DNA of 7,875 bases from Saccharospirillum sp035704555 (GTDB lineage Bacteria; Pseudomonadota; Gammaproteobacteria; Pseudomonadales; Natronospirillaceae): contig DASSWT010000347.1 in the NCBI GenBank assembly GCA_035704555.1, positions 1 to 7,875 of the forward strand. Direction: 5' to 3'. Position 1 is the stretch's first letter. The number at the start of each line of letters is the position of its first letter. The notes under the pieces were generated by a model, which had not been told where the DNA came from, did not search any database, and saw nothing but the letters and a program-made list of their open reading frames with translations. A program made the translations under genes and the position numbers. This document shows positions 1-6,893 of the stretch, piece after piece.

Positions 1-196
1 GCATGTACATGACCTGCCCCTCCGGCTGTACCCAGGCGGTTCCGGCAACGATGAAGGCCAGCCCGGCGGCATTGAGCATGACTTCCAGGCTCATCAGCAC
101 AAACAGCATGTTGCGCCGGACCATCAGCCCGATCAGGCCCATTGCAAACAGCACTGAGGCCAGCACCAGGCCATGTTCCATGGGAATACCGGTCAT
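1..196 (-). CDS. nuoK: NADH-quinone oxidoreductase subunit K (NuoK), 5' part, cut by the window edge
   Basis: This is a small membrane subunit of complex I, an MrpC-like antiporter-related protein in the proton-translocating arm, inner membrane. The first 65 residues are visible and the family is about 100 residues, so roughly the last third lies beyond the left edge. The visible part holds transmembrane helix 1 (about residues 9-26), an Arg-Arg pair at 27-28, and helix 2 with a buried glutamate at position 38. Glu38 aligns with E. coli Glu36, known to be important for proton transfer. The N-terminus of helix 3 starts at QVMYM. The ATG at 194-196 overlaps the nuoJ stop in an ATGA arrangement and has a good ribosome-binding site 5 bases upstream. 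An in-frame ATG at residue 6 (MEHGLVLA) would look more like the E. coli N-terminus but lacks that spacing. Identification is secure. Confidence 0.95.
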   Translation of the reverse strand, partial: MTGIPMEHGLVLASVLFAMGLIGLMVRRNMLFVLMSLEVMLNAAGLAFIVAGTAWVQPEGQVMYM

Positions 197-711
197 TGAT
201 GCCTCCCTGATGCGTTTGCAGAAGTATGACGCCCCACGTGAGACGCCGTAATCAGAGCGGCCAGTAACAGCATGGCGGCCAGTTCCACCACCAGAATCCA
301 CGGACCGAACAGGATGGTACCCACGGCTTTGGCGGTCAGTGTCTCGCCTTCGATGACCGGCCCTGACTCTCCCGATACCAGCGTGATAACGAGGGTTAGC
401 AGCAGTACCGCCGACAAAATTGACGGCCCAATCCAGATGCGCGGCTGCAGCCAGGCCCGCTCCTGAGCGGCAGATTCCGCACCGGGGTTCAGCATCATCA
501 CCACGAAGACGAACAAGACCAGGATCGCCCCCGCGTAAACGATGATTTCTAGCGCCCCGGCGAAGGGCGCGCCCAGCGCGAAATAGACCATGGCCACGGC
601 AATCAACGATACGATCAGATACAGCAACGCATGCACCGGGTGGCGACCGGTAATTACCCCCAGGGTCGCCAGCACGGCCACCAGTCCACTCAAATAAAAC
701 GCAATTTCCAT
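193..711 (-). CDS. nuoJ: NADH-quinone oxidoreductase subunit J (NuoJ)
   Basis: This is a membrane subunit of the complex I proton-pumping arm, sitting between NuoH/NuoA and NuoK. It has 172 residues against 184 in E. coli; the difference is a shorter hydrophilic C-terminal tail (ending SANASGRHQ). Five hydrophobic segments are visible, at about residues 3-20, 27-46, 52-74, 92-113 and 137-158. Segment 3 carries the diagnostic EIIVYAGAILVLFVFVVMML stretch, with Glu55, Tyr59 and Gly61. This is the helix whose pi-bulge is linked in structures to coupling between quinone reduction and proton pumping. The motif LFGPW near residue 133 and the HVGR near the end also match the family. The ATG at 709-711 is preceded by AGGAG 7 bases upstream (719-723). 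It starts 22 bases after the nuoI stop and its own TGA overlaps the nuoK ATG by 4 bases. Confidence 0.97.
   Translation of the reverse strand: MEIAFYLSGLVAVLATLGVITGRHPVHALLYLIVSLIAVAMVYFALGAPFAGALEIIVYAGAILVLFVFVVMMLNPGAESAAQERAWLQPRIWIGPSILSAVLLLTLVITLVSGESGPVIEGETLTAKAVGTILFGPWILVVELAAMLLLAALITASHVGRHTSANASGRHQ
202..208 (-). promoter_or_regulatory. Ribosome-binding site of nuoK, decides its start
   Basis: The minus strand reads AGGGAGG, then 5 bases, then the ATG at 194-196. The site lies inside the end of nuoJ. Its spacing supports the ATG that overlaps the nuoJ stop codon rather than the in-frame ATG 15 bases further in. With the ATGA overlap it suggests that ribosomes finishing nuoJ restart on nuoK. 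Confidence 0.7.
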
Positions 712-733
712 GGGTCGGCTCCTGCAAAGGTGC

Positions 734-1273
734 TTAAGGCATCAGGGTTTTGACATCGATGGGCTCGTTCTCATTCTGCGCCCTGCCCTTGTCTTTACCG
801 GCGATCGACAGCCCGGCTACTTTGTAGAAATGGTAGCCGTGGTCTTTGCCCGGGCCATTGATCAGCAGGTCTTCTTTCTCATAGACCAGTTGCTGGCGGT
901 CGTACTCACCGAGTTCAAAGTCCGGCGTTAGCTGTATGGCCGAAGTCGGGCAAGCCTCTTCACACATGCCACAGAAGATGCAGCGCGAGAAGTTGATGCG
1001 AAAAAACTCCGGGTACCAGCGGCCGTCTTCCTGTTCACCTTTCTGCAGCGCAATGCAATCGACCGGGCAGGCAACGGCGCAGAGGTTACAGGCCACACAG
1101 CGTTCTTCGCCGTCCGGGTCGCGGGTGAGCACGATGCGCCCGCGATAACGGGGCGGCAGATAAACCGCCTCTTCCGGGTAATTCACCGTCTCGCGCTTGC
1201 GAAACGCGTGCATGAAGATGATTCCCATGCTGCGCAGCAGGGTTCCTGTTCCCCTGATCAGACTGGTTAACAT
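734..1273 (-). CDS. nuoI: NADH-quinone oxidoreductase subunit I (NuoI), 8Fe ferredoxin-type
   Basis: NuoI carries clusters N6a and N6b, which relay electrons from NuoG towards NuoB/N2 and quinone. It lies in the peripheral arm where it meets the membrane arm. It has 179 residues, close to the 180 of E. coli. Two ferredoxin motifs are complete: Cys59, Cys62, Cys65 with Cys69-Pro, and Cys98, Cys101, Cys104 with Cys108-Pro. By the usual pattern the fourth ligand of each 4Fe-4S cluster comes from the other motif. An amphipathic N-terminal stretch (about 1-26) probably packs on the membrane, and the family motif YLPPRYRGRIVLTRDPDGEE precedes the first cluster motif. There is an additional Cys73 close to motif one, not a canonical ligand. 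The start at 1271-1273 has GGGGAG 7 bases upstream (1281-1286), which abuts the nuoH stop; the gap to nuoH is 13 bases. Confidence 0.98.
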   Translation of the reverse strand: MLTSLIRGTGTLLRSMGIIFMHAFRKRETVNYPEEAVYLPPRYRGRIVLTRDPDGEERCVACNLCAVACPVDCIALQKGEQEDGRWYPEFFRINFSRCIFCGMCEEACPTSAIQLTPDFELGEYDRQQLVYEKEDLLINGPGKDHGYHFYKVAGLSIAGKDKGRAQNENEPIDVKTLMP

Positions 1274-1286
1274 CGATTCACTCCCC

Positions 1287-2270
1287 TTAATTGGTTGGCG
1301 ACATCAGCAATATGACCGCACCGGTGGCCAGTAAATTGATCAGTGTCAGCGGCAGGCAGATCGTCCAGCCAAAGCTCATCACCCGGTCATACCTGGGACG
1401 CGGCAACGCTGCCCGCAGCAGGATAAACAGCATCAGAAAGGCGGCCGTCTTGAGCACGAACCAGACGATGGGCGGCAACACCGGCCCCAGCCAGCCGCCG
1501 AAGAACAGTGTGGTGATCAGCGCCGAGACCAACACCATGCCGACGTACTCACCAATGAAAAACATGCCGAACTTCATGCTCGAATATTCAATGTGGTAGC
1601 CATCGGCCAGTTCCTGTTCAGCCTCGGGCTGGTCGAACGGATGCCGGTGGGTCACCGCAATACCGGCGATCAGAAAGGTGCAAAACCCAAAAAACTGCGG
1701 AACGATAAACCAGAGGCCCGCCTGGGCCTCGACGATCTCTCTTAGATTGAAAGAGCCGGCCAGGGCCACCACACCCATCAATGCCAGCCCCATGAAGACT
1801 TCGTAGGACAGCGTCTGGGCCGAAGCGCGCATGGCCCCGATCAGGGCGTATTTGTTGCCACTGGCCCAGCCACCAAACAGCACCGCGTAGACGTTGATGC
1901 CCGCCATCGCGAAGAAAAACAGCAGGCCAATGTGCAGATTGGCCACGCCCCAGTTGGGTGTGAACGGAATGATGATGAACGACAGCAGCAGCGAGGCCAT
2001 GGCGATGGCCGGCGCCAGTACATAGAGCGTCCGGTCGGCAAAGGGTGGGATCCAGTCTTCCTTGAAGAAGATCTTGATCATGTCGGCCACCAGTTGCAGC
2101 GTGCCAAACGGGCCCACGCGGTTGGGGCCGTAGCGGTCCTGCCAGAGGCCAAGCAAACGCCGCTCCACAACGGTCAGAATGGCCCCGGTCAGTACCACGA
2201 CCAACAGGATCACCAGAGCCTGAGCCATGGCGATAACGGAAGCATGAATCTGTGGTGTCCACCAACTCAT
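1287..2270 (-). CDS. nuoH: NADH-quinone oxidoreductase subunit H (NuoH)
   Basis: NuoH is the inner-membrane subunit that holds the peripheral arm and forms the membrane side of the quinone chamber and the first (E-channel) proton path. It has 327 residues against 325 in E. coli, with about eight hydrophobic segments. The acidic and polar residues of the E-channel region are present at what appear to be the same positions as in E. coli: Glu36, Glu157, Glu216, Glu218, Glu220, Glu228 and Glu241. Family signatures are WQDRYGPNRVGPFGTLQ (about 43-59), KIFFKEDWIPP (66-76), the cytoplasmic loop EAEQELADGYHIEYSSMKFG (216-235), and the C-terminal LPRPRYDRVMSFGW. The ATG at 2268-2270 overlaps the nuoG TGA as ATGA. 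It follows a strong AGGAGGT (2274-2280), leaving 4 bases between AGGAGG and the ATG, rather close spacing. The gene is followed 13 bases later by nuoI. Confidence 0.98.
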   Translation of the reverse strand: MSWWTPQIHASVIAMAQALVILLVVVLTGAILTVVERRLLGLWQDRYGPNRVGPFGTLQLVADMIKIFFKEDWIPPFADRTLYVLAPAIAMASLLLSFIIIPFTPNWGVANLHIGLLFFFAMAGINVYAVLFGGWASGNKYALIGAMRASAQTLSYEVFMGLALMGVVALAGSFNLREIVEAQAGLWFIVPQFFGFCTFLIAGIAVTHRHPFDQPEAEQELADGYHIEYSSMKFGMFFIGEYVGMVLVSALITTLFFGGWLGPVLPPIVWFVLKTAAFLMLFILLRAALPRPRYDRVMSFGWTICLPLTLINLLATGAVILLMSPTN

Positions 2271-5002
2271 GAGACCTCCTGGTCCGGCTCTGCCTGCAAC
2301 TCGACCCTCGTACCGGTGCTGAGGCCGGGCATACAGCCTGCGGGTACGGTAACCAGCCCCGCTGGCAGGCTATCGTCGATGCTGACCGGCAACGTCAGGC
2401 GTTGGCCGTCGACACTCAGCGTCAGTAATAGCTGGTCACTGACGCTCAACTGGCTGGCATCGGCCGTGGCAAGGCCGAAGGTTGGAGGCAGAGCCCTGTC
2501 GGCAATGGGCTGAGCCCGGGACGAGGTTTCTTCACCGCCAAACAACCTTGGCAGAACGACCGTTTGCCATTCCTGCTCCGTCGCCCGGTAGGCGGCGGGA
2601 ATTACCTGGCTGTAGGGCAATTCCCGGGACTCAGGCTTCAGTAATCGCACACCCGGGTCCCCGGCACTGAGGTGCCCCCCTATTTCATCGGTAAACTTGT
2701 TCCAGGCCTGGGGCGAGTTCCAGCCGGGCGCCCAGGCGAAGGCCACATCCTGGCGTGGCCGGTCAAACCCGGAATAACCCTCCATCGAAAAGGTAAAGGC
2801 CGTATCCGGATCTTGAGGAGTGCGCGGCTCATTCACCCCCAGATGCGAGCGCATGGCCGTGCGGCCACTGTAACGATGGGGTTCCCGGGCGAATTTAACC
2901 CCCTCGACACGGGCGTCTGCCCCTTGAGACGCGTTTACAATCTCAGCCAGTTCAGGGTTTTGATCAGCACAGTCGGCGGTAACAGCGTCCAACGTGATGT
3001 CGGTTACTGGCGCTTCTTTCAGAGTGGCCCGCATGGCATGCAGCCAGCGCCAGCTTTCGTGAATGTGGGTTTCCGGCCGGTGATAACGCGGGTCGTAGAC
3101 CTGGAAGAACCGCTGCGCCCTGCCCTCCAGGCTGACCAGGGTACCGTCGCCTTCGGCGAAACTGGCGGCGGGCAATATCAAAGTAGCTTTGTCGCCGGTG
3201 GCGGTGCGTTGATGGTCCAGAACGACCAGGGTATCCGTTTGCTCAAGCGCACGGTCGACCCACTGTGCAGCGGCGCGCTGATACAGATCGTTCTCCAGAA
3301 TCACCACGGCGTCCGCACGTTGCTCACACAATTCTGTCAGCGCCCAGTCCAGCGAGTGACCACCGAGCATGGCCAGCCCCGTACTGTTGGCTTCGCGACG
3401 AATCAGCGTCAGTCCAGCTTCGCTGTTATGTTTCGCCAGCGCCCGGGCGATATTACCGGTGGCGTCCAGAATGGCCCGTGATTCCAGCGAACCGCCACTG
3501 ACCAAAAGCGGACGTTTGGCCGCGATCAGGGTGTCGGCAATGGTTTTGGCGTCTGCTGCCAGAGCCTCATCCAGGCCTTCAACGACCGGAGCTTCGGGGT
3601 CTATGGCGTGGGCAATGGCAAACCCCAGGCGAGCAATATCGTCAACCGCCAGGGTGTGGTGTTCGCGGGCGATATCATCCAGCCCGGTACGAGTCGGGTA
3701 GGCCGTAATCAGTGGGTGTCGGGCGTCCTGAGCCAGGGTTTTTACCGCTGCGGCGTCCCAGACCGGGATGTCGCGGGCTTCCGCCAGTTCGTCCCGACGG
3801 CCCAGCACCGCCTGTCGGACCGATAAACCCAGCCGGGCGGCACTGTTGATCAGGTCTTCACCCAACACCAGAACGGCATCGTGATCCTCGATCTCCCGGG
3901 GAGTGGGGGTTGTCAGGCCGCTGGTCCGGTTCAACTGGTTCATGAGTGCCAGGCATTCGAGTTCGACGGCACCGATGCCGGTCGAAAACTGATTGTCACC
4001 GACTAGCCGTTTTAACTGATGATTGCTTTCCAGGCTGGCGCGAGGCGAACCAATACCGATGATCCGGCGTGCACTGCGCAAGCGCTCTGCGCTCCGGGTC
4101 AGCGTGGTGTCGACGTCCAGCGCAACCGCGCTGGCTGTTGGCTCATCCCGCCACTCGGGCCGTACGGGCCGGTCTTTGCGATTGACATAGCCATAGCCGA
4201 ACCGCCCCCGATCACACAAGAAATACCGGTTAACATCGCCGTTATAGCGGTTTTCGATGCGTCGTATCTCACCATAGCGTTCGCCCGGGCTGGTATTGCA
4301 CCCGACGGCGCACTGATGACAGACGCTTGGTGCAAATTGCAGGTCCCACTTGCGGGTATAGCGGTCCGAATGGGTCTGGTCGGTGAAAACACCGGTCGGG
4401 CAGACCTCGGTCAGGTTGCCTGAGAATACACTCTCCAGCACGCCGTCCTGATGGCGCCCGAAGTAGAGGTTGTCGTTGGCCCCGAACACACCCAGATCGT
4501 CCCCGCCGGCATAATCCTGATAGAAACGTACGCAGCGATAGCAGCTGATGCAGCGGTTCATTTCATGGCCAATAAAGGGCCCCAGATACTGATTGCGATG
4601 CGTTCGTTTGCCAAAGCGGTAACGGCGGGAATGATGCGCGGTCATCACCGTCATATCCTGAAGGTGGCAATGGCCGCCCTCCTCGCACACCGGGCAATCG
4701 TGCGGATGATTGATCATCAGCCATTCAATGACTTTGGCGCGAAACTCAACCGCCTCACTATCATCAATCGAAATGTAGGTATCGTCAGCGGCCGGTGTCA
4801 TGCACGACATAACCAGCATGCCCTGATCGTCATCTTTGTCTTTATAGCGTTTTACCGCGCATTGCCGGCAAGCGCCGACGCTGCCCATGGCCGGATGCCA
4901 GCAGAAGTACGGCACATCGAGCCCCAGCGACAGACAAGCCTGCAACAGATTGTCGGTATCGTCTACCGTGTAGCTATTACCATCTACATGCAGCGTCGCC
5001 AT
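2267..5002 (-). CDS. nuoG: NADH-quinone oxidoreductase subunit G (NuoG), iron-sulfur subunit
   Basis: NuoG is the largest peripheral-arm subunit and carries the iron-sulfur wire between NuoF and NuoI. It has 911 residues, like E. coli (about 908). In order: a 2Fe-2S ferredoxin domain (about 1-80) with Cys34, Cys45, Cys48 and Cys67 (N1b); a His/Cys3 motif with His99, Cys103, Cys106 and Cys112 (N5); a 4Fe-4S motif with Cys151, Cys154, Cys157 and Cys201 (N4); and a CX2CX3CX27C motif with Cys228, Cys231, Cys235 and Cys263 (the off-pathway N7). From about 280 onward it is a molybdopterin-oxidoreductase-like region, with GTLVSLEGRAQRF at about 615-630 and a dinucleotide-binding-like C-terminal domain (about 800-911). 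In this family that region is structural and holds no molybdenum. The middle (about 280-600) is much less like E. coli than the ends. The start MATLHVDG matches E. coli. It begins 4 bases after the nuoF stop, and its TGA overlaps the nuoH ATG. Confidence 0.98.
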   Translation of the reverse strand: MATLHVDGNSYTVDDTDNLLQACLSLGLDVPYFCWHPAMGSVGACRQCAVKRYKDKDDDQGMLVMSCMTPAADDTYISIDDSEAVEFRAKVIEWLMINHPHDCPVCEEGGHCHLQDMTVMTAHHSRRYRFGKRTHRNQYLGPFIGHEMNRCISCYRCVRFYQDYAGGDDLGVFGANDNLYFGRHQDGVLESVFSGNLTEVCPTGVFTDQTHSDRYTRKWDLQFAPSVCHQCAVGCNTSPGERYGEIRRIENRYNGDVNRYFLCDRGRFGYGYVNRKDRPVRPEWRDEPTASAVALDVDTTLTRSAERLRSARRIIGIGSPRASLESNHQLKRLVGDNQFSTGIGAVELECLALMNQLNRTSGLTTPTPREIEDHDAVLVLGEDLINSAARLGLSVRQAVLGRRDELAEARDIPVWDAAAVKTLAQDARHPLITAYPTRTGLDDIAREHHTLAVDDIARLGFAIAHAIDPEAPVVEGLDEALAADAKTIADTLIAAKRPLLVSGGSLESRAILDATGNIARALAKHNSEAGLTLIRREANSTGLAMLGGHSLDWALTELCEQRADAVVILENDLYQRAAAQWVDRALEQTDTLVVLDHQRTATGDKATLILPAASFAEGDGTLVSLEGRAQRFFQVYDPRYHRPETHIHESWRWLHAMRATLKEAPVTDITLDAVTADCADQNPELAEIVNASQGADARVEGVKFAREPHRYSGRTAMRSHLGVNEPRTPQDPDTAFTFSMEGYSGFDRPRQDVAFAWAPGWNSPQAWNKFTDEIGGHLSAGDPGVRLLKPESRELPYSQVIPAAYRATEQEWQTVVLPRLFGGEETSSRAQPIADRALPPTFGLATADASQLSVSDQLLLTLSVDGQRLTLPVSIDDSLPAGLVTVPAGCMPGLSTGTRVELQAEPDQEVS

Positions 5003-5006
5003 AGCC

Positions 5007-6386
5007 TCAGGTCGCCTCCTGTTGCGGGGTGAATTCGGTAGCTTCGGGTGTTTTGCGAGTGGTCGTCGCCTTTGTGCGCGTTACGCCTTCTTCGAACTCA
5101 TGCCGGAAGTAGCGCAAGGCACTTTCCAGTGGCATGGCGGCGCCCGGTGCATGGGCGCAGAAGGTTTTGCCCGGGCCCAGGTCGCCCGCCAGTGATTCCA
5201 GCAACTCAATGTCGCCCGGCTCGCCCTTTTTTTGCTCCAGAGCGTGCAATAGTTTTTCCGTCCACGGCAGACCATCGCGACAGGGCGTACACCAACCGCA
5301 GGATTCGCGGGCAAAAAAGCTTTCCAGGTTGCGCAGCAAGGAAACGATGCTCTGGTCACTGGCAACGACCGTCAACAGCCCGGTACCCAGCCGACTGCCA
5401 GCCTTGCCGATCGAATCATAATCGAGCGGCAAGTTCAGGTGCTCTGGCAGCAGAAAACCGGTGCTGCCGCCCCCCGGTAACCAGGCCTTCAGGCTTCGTC
5501 CGTCCTGCATGCCCCCGGCCCGGTCGATGATCTCCTGGCCGGTTGTGCCCATCGGCAGTTCCCAGAGCCCGGGGCGTTTTACGCGTCCGGATACGCCAAA
5601 CAACTTGGTTCCGCCGTCGTCCGTAACGTCGCCAGACAGGTTCTGGTACCAGTCGGCCCCATGGCTCATCACCGCCGGAACGCTGCACAGGGTTTCGACA
5701 TTGTTGACTACGGTGGGCTTGCCCCAGGCACCGGATTGCCCGGGAAACGGCGGTTTGGCCCGGGGGTTGGCCCGTTTGCCTTCCAGCGAACTGATCAGCG
5801 CGGTTTCTTCACCGCAAATGTAGCGCCCTGCCCCGGTATGCAGCACGATGTCGAAATCGAACCCGCTGCCGGCGATGTTGGTGCCGAGCCAGCCGGCCTC
5901 GCGGGCCTCTTCAATGGCGATCGTCAGGGCCCGAGCGGCCTCAATGTACTCACCTCGCAGGAAGATGTAGCCGAATGCCGAATTGTTGGCATAGGCGCCG
6001 AGAATCATGCCTTCCAGCAATAAATGAGGCTGTTGTTCCATCAACAGGCGGTCTTTGAAGGTACCGGGCTCCATTTCGTCGGCATTGCAGATCAGATAGC
6101 CGCGTGGGTAGTCCTCCCCCTGAAGCGTCAGACTCCATTTCACGCCGGCGGAGAAGCCGCCACCGCCACGTCCGCGAACGTTGGCGGTCTTCATCGTGTC
6201 GATGACATCCTTACCAGACTGTTTATTCAGTACCTGGGTGACCGCTGAGTAACCGTTTTTGCTGACGTACTCCTTCAAGTCAATTCGGGCAGCATCGTCG
6301 CGTAAGCGCCAGGTCAGCGGGTGGGTTTCCTCCCGCCGTTCAGAGGCGCTCTGGTGGAACTGGCTGCGGTATCTGGGTGCAGTCAT
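5007..6386 (-). CDS. nuoF: NADH-quinone oxidoreductase subunit F (NuoF), FMN- and NADH-binding
   Basis: NuoF oxidises NADH, passes a hydride to FMN and sends electrons into 4Fe-4S cluster N3, at the tip of the peripheral arm. It has 459 residues; E. coli has 445. The glycine-rich nucleotide loop is at 71-84 (RGRGGGGFSAGVKW), the FMN/NADH motif NADEMEPGTFKDR at 101-113, and YICGEETALI at 189-198. That last stretch contains the glutamates known to favour NADH over NADPH. The soluble-ligand-binding (SLBB) region spans about 260-320. N3 ligands are SCGWCTPC with Cys363, Cys366 and Cys369, plus Cys410 in GKTFCAHAPGA. Position 76 is Gly where E. coli has Ala. The N-terminus is about nine residues longer than E. 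coli before THPLTWRLRDD. The last 24 residues form a Thr/Lys/Glu-rich tail that looks disordered. The ATG at 6384-6386 overlaps the nuoE TGA and has GGAGG 7 bases upstream (6394-6398). Confidence 0.98.
   Translation of the reverse strand: MTAPRYRSQFHQSASERREETHPLTWRLRDDAARIDLKEYVSKNGYSAVTQVLNKQSGKDVIDTMKTANVRGRGGGGFSAGVKWSLTLQGEDYPRGYLICNADEMEPGTFKDRLLMEQQPHLLLEGMILGAYANNSAFGYIFLRGEYIEAARALTIAIEEAREAGWLGTNIAGSGFDFDIVLHTGAGRYICGEETALISSLEGKRANPRAKPPFPGQSGAWGKPTVVNNVETLCSVPAVMSHGADWYQNLSGDVTDDGGTKLFGVSGRVKRPGLWELPMGTTGQEIIDRAGGMQDGRSLKAWLPGGGSTGFLLPEHLNLPLDYDSIGKAGSRLGTGLLTVVASDQSIVSLLRNLESFFARESCGWCTPCRDGLPWTEKLLHALEQKKGEPGDIELLESLAGDLGPGKTFCAHAPGAAMPLESALRYFRHEFEEGVTRTKATTTRKTPEATEFTPQQEAT
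5015..5020 (-). promoter_or_regulatory. Probable ribosome-binding site of nuoG, unusually far from the start
   Basis: The minus strand carries a perfect AGGAGG within the last codons of nuoF, but 12 bases separate it from the nuoG ATG at 5000-5002. The usual optimum is about 5-9 bases. A second purine patch, GAGG, lies only 2 bases before the ATG, too close. No in-frame ATG, GTG or TTG lies between the AGGAGG and the ATG, and the protein start agrees with E. coli NuoG. The start is therefore secure and the spacing is the odd part. Because only 4 bases separate the genes, coupling to nuoF translation may compensate. Confidence 0.5.
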
Positions 6387-6892
6387 GAATAGGCCTCCAA
6401 TAATGCAGCCACCTGGTCCGGCGACACCGGGCCGTAGGTATCGTCGTCGACCATCAGGGCCGGGCCCTGATCACAGGCACCCAGACAGCACACAGGCAGT
6501 AACGTAAACCGCTGGTCGGGCGTGGTTTGACCAAACTCAATGCCGAGGTGACTGGTCAGCGCCTCACGCAGTTCGTCGTAGCCGGTCAGGAAACAGGCGC
6601 TACTGTCGCACACCAGAATGACATGGCGGCCGACCGGCTGGCGGAAGATCAGGCTGTAGAAGGTCGCTACTTCCTCAACCTGGGCGGGCCCTACTCCAAG
6701 AACGCTCGCAATAGCAGGTATCGCCCCATCCGGCACCCAGCCATGGCGGCGCTGAACAATCTTCAGCGCCTCGATGCTTGCGGCCTGAGGCTGTTCAAAA
6801 TGGTGCCGCTCCTGTTCGATGGCGGCCCGATCCTCCGGGTGCAGCTCGAAGGCATCGGTCGCGACCAGGTTGTTGGCAGTTGTCTGGTTCAT
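6383..6892 (-). CDS. nuoE: NADH-quinone oxidoreductase subunit E (NuoE), 2Fe-2S thioredoxin-fold
   Basis: NuoE binds 2Fe-2S cluster N1a beside NuoF and together with NuoF and NuoG makes the NADH-dehydrogenase module. With the start used here it has 169 residues (E. coli 166). An N-terminal helical part contains AASIEALKIVQRRHGWVPDGAI (about 37-58), followed by the VATFYSLIF motif. A thioredoxin-like domain then carries the ligands: Cys95 and Cys100 (CDSSAC) and Cys136 and Cys140 (CLGAC). The Cys just before Cys136 is the usual non-ligand of the CC pair. Two ATGs are possible. The one at 6890-6892 sits 1 base after the nuoCD stop, has a weak GGA 8 bases upstream, and gives a length like E. coli. 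The one at 6905-6907 would add five residues and overlap nuoCD by 14 bases, with no visible ribosome-binding site. The TGA overlaps the nuoF ATG by 4 bases. Confidence 0.95.
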   Translation of the reverse strand: MNQTTANNLVATDAFELHPEDRAAIEQERHHFEQPQAASIEALKIVQRRHGWVPDGAIPAIASVLGVGPAQVEEVATFYSLIFRQPVGRHVILVCDSSACFLTGYDELREALTSHLGIEFGQTTPDQRFTLLPVCCLGACDQGPALMVDDDTYGPVSPDQVAALLEAYS

Positions 6893-6893
6893 A

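Noticed and set aside
712..733. The 22-base gap between nuoI and nuoJ as a possible internal promoter or terminator
   Set aside because: It is the largest gap in the window but holds only a ribosome-binding site for nuoJ. There is no room for -35/-10 boxes and no stem-loop followed by a T run.
1618..2265. A minus-strand frame of 215 codons inside nuoH in another frame
   Set aside because: The same bases encode the conserved NuoH membrane protein in the correct frame. The alternative translation is hydrophilic and without family resemblance.
1932..2513. A plus-strand open frame spanning the nuoG/nuoH junction
   Set aside because: It is antisense to two secure genes, and its sequence is rich in Gly, Gln, His and Arg without any motif, typical of a shadow frame.
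2672..3481. A long plus-strand open frame (269 codons) opposite nuoG
   Set aside because: It lies wholly antisense to well-supported nuoG sequence. Its translation has no recognisable domain and it has no convincing ribosome-binding site. Long antisense frames are expected where codons favour G/C at the third position.
3841..5002. Possible loss of the N7 cluster or a reactivated molybdenum site in NuoG
   Set aside because: All four N7 cysteines are present with the usual spacing, as in E. coli, and I saw no sign of a catalytic Cys, Sec or Ser ligand in the downstream domain. It is an ordinary NuoG.
4451..5032. A plus-strand open frame of 193 codons opposite the start of nuoG and end of nuoF
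   Set aside because: The opposite strand encodes the highly conserved N1b, N5 and N4 cluster motifs of NuoG. The plus frame is an antisense shadow with no protein family I recognise.
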